Shown here: piece by piece, positions 5,962 through 7,601 of the stretch
Position numbering within the stretch: position 1 is the first letter of the stretch
How the letters are laid out: every line of letters starts with the position of its first letter
Assembly (NCBI GenBank): GCA_903903705.1
Contig: CAIUZU010000050.1
Coordinates: 1-7,601, forward strand
Length of the DNA: 7,601 nt
Origin: an uncultured Helicobacteraceae bacterium
GTDB lineage: Bacteria > Campylobacterota > Campylobacteria > Campylobacterales > Sulfurimonadaceae
Direction of reading: 5' to 3'
Translations under genes and position numbers: made by a program
The notes under the pieces: model-generated
What the model was told of the DNA's origin: nothing
What the model saw: the letters and a program-made list of their open reading frames with translations, nothing else
The model's database searches: none

Positions 5962-7601
5962 TTATGTTCTAAAAGTCTCAAGTTTTGTATGAAGCTCATC
6001 CGTCATAGAATTTAGATGTTCTGCCGCCGCTGCGATCTCTTCTACGTTTCTCGCATTTTTTGAAGATATTTCATTGATTTGTGAAACTTGAGCGACGATA
6101 GACTCTACGTCTTTGCCCGTTTTTTCAAAATCATTTACGGTTTTATCGCTTGCTTTTACCGCATCATTTACAATTACAACACTTTGATTTATCATTTTTT
6201 CCACTTCTGTCGCACTGTTTGCCAGCTCTTGAACCTCTGATGAGTTATCGCCCATTTGATTGCTTACGTCTACTATGGATTGAACTATGATATTTATGGT
6301 GGCGTTTATCTCCGTTAGACTGCTCTGCGTTCTTTCCGCAAGTTTTCTAACCTCGTCCGCAACGACTGCAAATCCTCTTCCATGTTCACCTGCACGTGCT
6401 GCCTCAATAGCGGCGTTAAGAGCTAAAAGATTTGTTTGATCCGCAATGTCGGAGATGATTTCAAGAACTTGCTTTACTTCATTCGCTTCGTTTGAAAGTG
6501 TTTTCATTCTCTCTGCAAGATTGACTTCAAGTTCTGCACTGCTTTGAACTTTTGAAGTAAGATGGACAATCTCTTCTCTGGCAGTTCTAAGATTTTCATT
6601 CGCTTTGATAATATCTTTTTTACTCTCTTGCGCATCGGATATAGCTCTTTGAATCTCTTCTTTAATCTCATCCGCTTTTTTTGCCGCATTTCTGATTACG
6701 ATAACGCTCTTTTCAACATTCTCTCCGACTCCCATCGCTGTTGCCGATAGTTCATGTGAAATAGAAGCATTTTCGCTTGAACTTTGTTTTGAAGTTTCTA
6801 TGAGATCTTTTAAAGTAGTGATTAACCTATTGAAACTATGCGCCATTTGAGACAGTTCAAGAGGTGCGTTTTCATCCACTTTTATGGTCAAATCATGGGT
6901 TGCGCTAATTTTTAGCAGAGTGTTTTTAAAGTTCTCTATAGGATCTGAGATAGAAACTTTTGTAAGGAAAAAAATAAATATCGCAAAAATAGCAGATCCG
7001 ATCACAAGAGCCAAAGAGAGCATTATAATATTGGATGAAGAATCTTCTATTTTTTCATCCATAGCTTTATAAACAAATTTGTAAAGCTCAAGTTCAACAT
7101 TTCTAAGGATGTCTATAGATTCGGTTACATTTGTAAACCAGACAGTTGCATCGATATCGAAGCCGCCTTCCAATCCCTTGGTTTTTGCCGTTTCTATCAT
7201 TGCTAAGGTTTTATCTACCGCTTCGCCTTTGAAATTATTGCTATAGTATTTTGCTATCTCATTTGGTGATAGAGTTTCAAATTTTCTTCTATTTACATCA
7301 TATACAAGTTCTCTGCCGATAACAAGCGAGTAGTTGATATGATTTATGGAATTTTGATTAAAAGCTTGATTTAACAAAGCTCTAATTTGCCCCAAAGATT
7401 CTTTTGCAGAAGCTAGATGAGTATATGCTTGAATGGTGTTTCTTCCATCTTTATCGTTCATCAGTGTCGGTATGACAGTAGCGGCATCAATAAAAGTGAT
7501 GATAGTTTTAGTATAGTATGCAGCAACATCAGGAGCGCTCATTTTTAGAGAATCTACGGAAGATCTTTTTTGGCTAAGTTCGCTTAAGTTGTTTAAAATG
7601 G
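5962..7601 (-). CDS. Methyl-accepting chemotaxis protein with NIT-like sensor domain (5' end beyond window)
   Basis: This is a membrane chemoreceptor that would signal through CheW/CheA to the flagellar motor. The frame is open from the right edge to TAA at 5964-5962, giving at least 545 residues. ATG 7542 is not the true start: it lacks a ribosome binding site, and the 19 codons before it continue the domain ([15 protein letters not shown]). Numbering from that ATG, residues 1 to about 160 form an all-helical, NIT-like sensor (the qR..vD start, then [19 protein letters not shown]). A membrane helix follows at about 172-194, a HAMP domain at about 195-247, and a signalling coiled coil whose conserved tip spans about 361-407 ([37 protein letters not shown]). 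NIT domains (PF08376) are proposed to sense nitrate or nitrite; the ligand here is an inference. The first membrane helix must lie outside the window. No CheR-tethering NWETF-type tail is present; the protein ends LETFRT. It is convergent with the cupin gene, with 14 nt between stop codons. Confidence 0.92.
   Translation of the reverse strand, partial: ILNNLSELSQKRSSVDSLKMSAPDVAAYYTKTIITFIDAATVIPTLMNDKDGRNTIQAYTHLASAKESLGQIRALLNQAFNQNSINHINYSLVIGRELVYDVNRRKFETLSPNEIAKYYSNNFKGEAVDKTLAMIETAKTKGLEGGFDIDATVWFTNVTESIDILRNVELELYKFVYKAMDEKIEDSSSNIIMLSLALVIGSAIFAIFIFFLTKVSISDPIENFKNTLLKISATHDLTIKVDENAPLELSQMAHSFNRLITTLKDLIETSKQSSSENASISHELSATAMGVGENVEKSVIVIRNAAKKADEIKEEIQRAISDAQESKKDIIKANENLRTAREEIVHLTSKVQSSAELEVNLAERMKTLSNEANEVKQVLEIISDIADQTNLLALNAAIEAARAGEHGRGFAVVADEVRKLAERTQSSLTEINATINIIVQSIVDVSNQMGDNSSEVQELANSATEVEKMINQSVVIVNDAVKASDKTVNDFEKTGKDVESIVAQVSQINEISSKNARNVEEIAAAAEHLNSMTDELHTKLETFRT

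Noticed and set aside
6504..6689. Small highly basic open frame inside the chemoreceptor gene
   Set aside because: It is an out-of-frame reading of the coiled-coil region; its Lys/Arg richness comes from the A-rich Glu/Lys codons.
7540..7542. ATG 7542 as the chemoreceptor start
   Set aside because: The frame stays open and domain-like to the window edge, there is no ribosome binding site, and the protein would lack its first membrane helix.

Overview
The window looks like the genome of an AT-rich Campylobacterota (epsilonproteobacterial) species. Sulfurimonas or a close relative is my best guess, based on the base composition, the A/T-ending codons and the style of the proteins. This is recognition by eye, not a database match.

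Layout. Positions 1-145 hold the 3' end of a gene that resembles the C-terminus of an FMN-binding-domain protein. It runs directly into a 5'-truncated AAA_14/DUF4143 ATPase gene (about 121-1089) that has lost its Walker A region. The two pieces are in different frames and differ in base composition, so the join near 118-125 is either a deletion/rearrangement scar or an assembly misjoin. An apparently complete RecD2-type SF1B DNA helicase follows (1082-3319), overlapping the ATPase stop codon by 8 nt.

A 57-nt gap with a perfect TATAAT then leads into a tight four-gene plus-strand operon. It encodes a TIGR01777-type NAD(P)-dependent sugar epimerase-like SDR (3377-4249), an AMMECR1-domain protein (AmmeMemoRadiSam system protein A, 4262-4834), a MEMO1-like protein (system protein B, 4852-5640) and a small cupin (5633-5947). 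Gaps are 12 and 17 nt, then an 8-nt overlap. The last gene, on the minus strand and convergent with the operon, is a methyl-accepting chemotaxis protein with a NIT-like sensor domain (5962-7601). It runs off the right edge, so its true start is outside the window.

How it fits together. The AMMECR1 + MEMO pair is the most interesting part. These two families co-occur widely with a radical SAM enzyme in a system of unknown function. Here the radical SAM gene is absent from the window, and an SDR and a cupin flank the pair instead. The MEMO protein keeps His/His/Cys residues equivalent to the metal ligands reported for human MEMO1. The helicase and the chemoreceptor look like ordinary housekeeping or sensory genes with no obvious link to that operon. 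No RNA genes, insertion sequences, CRISPR arrays or convincing intrinsic terminators were seen, and no gene-free stretch exceeds 60 nt.
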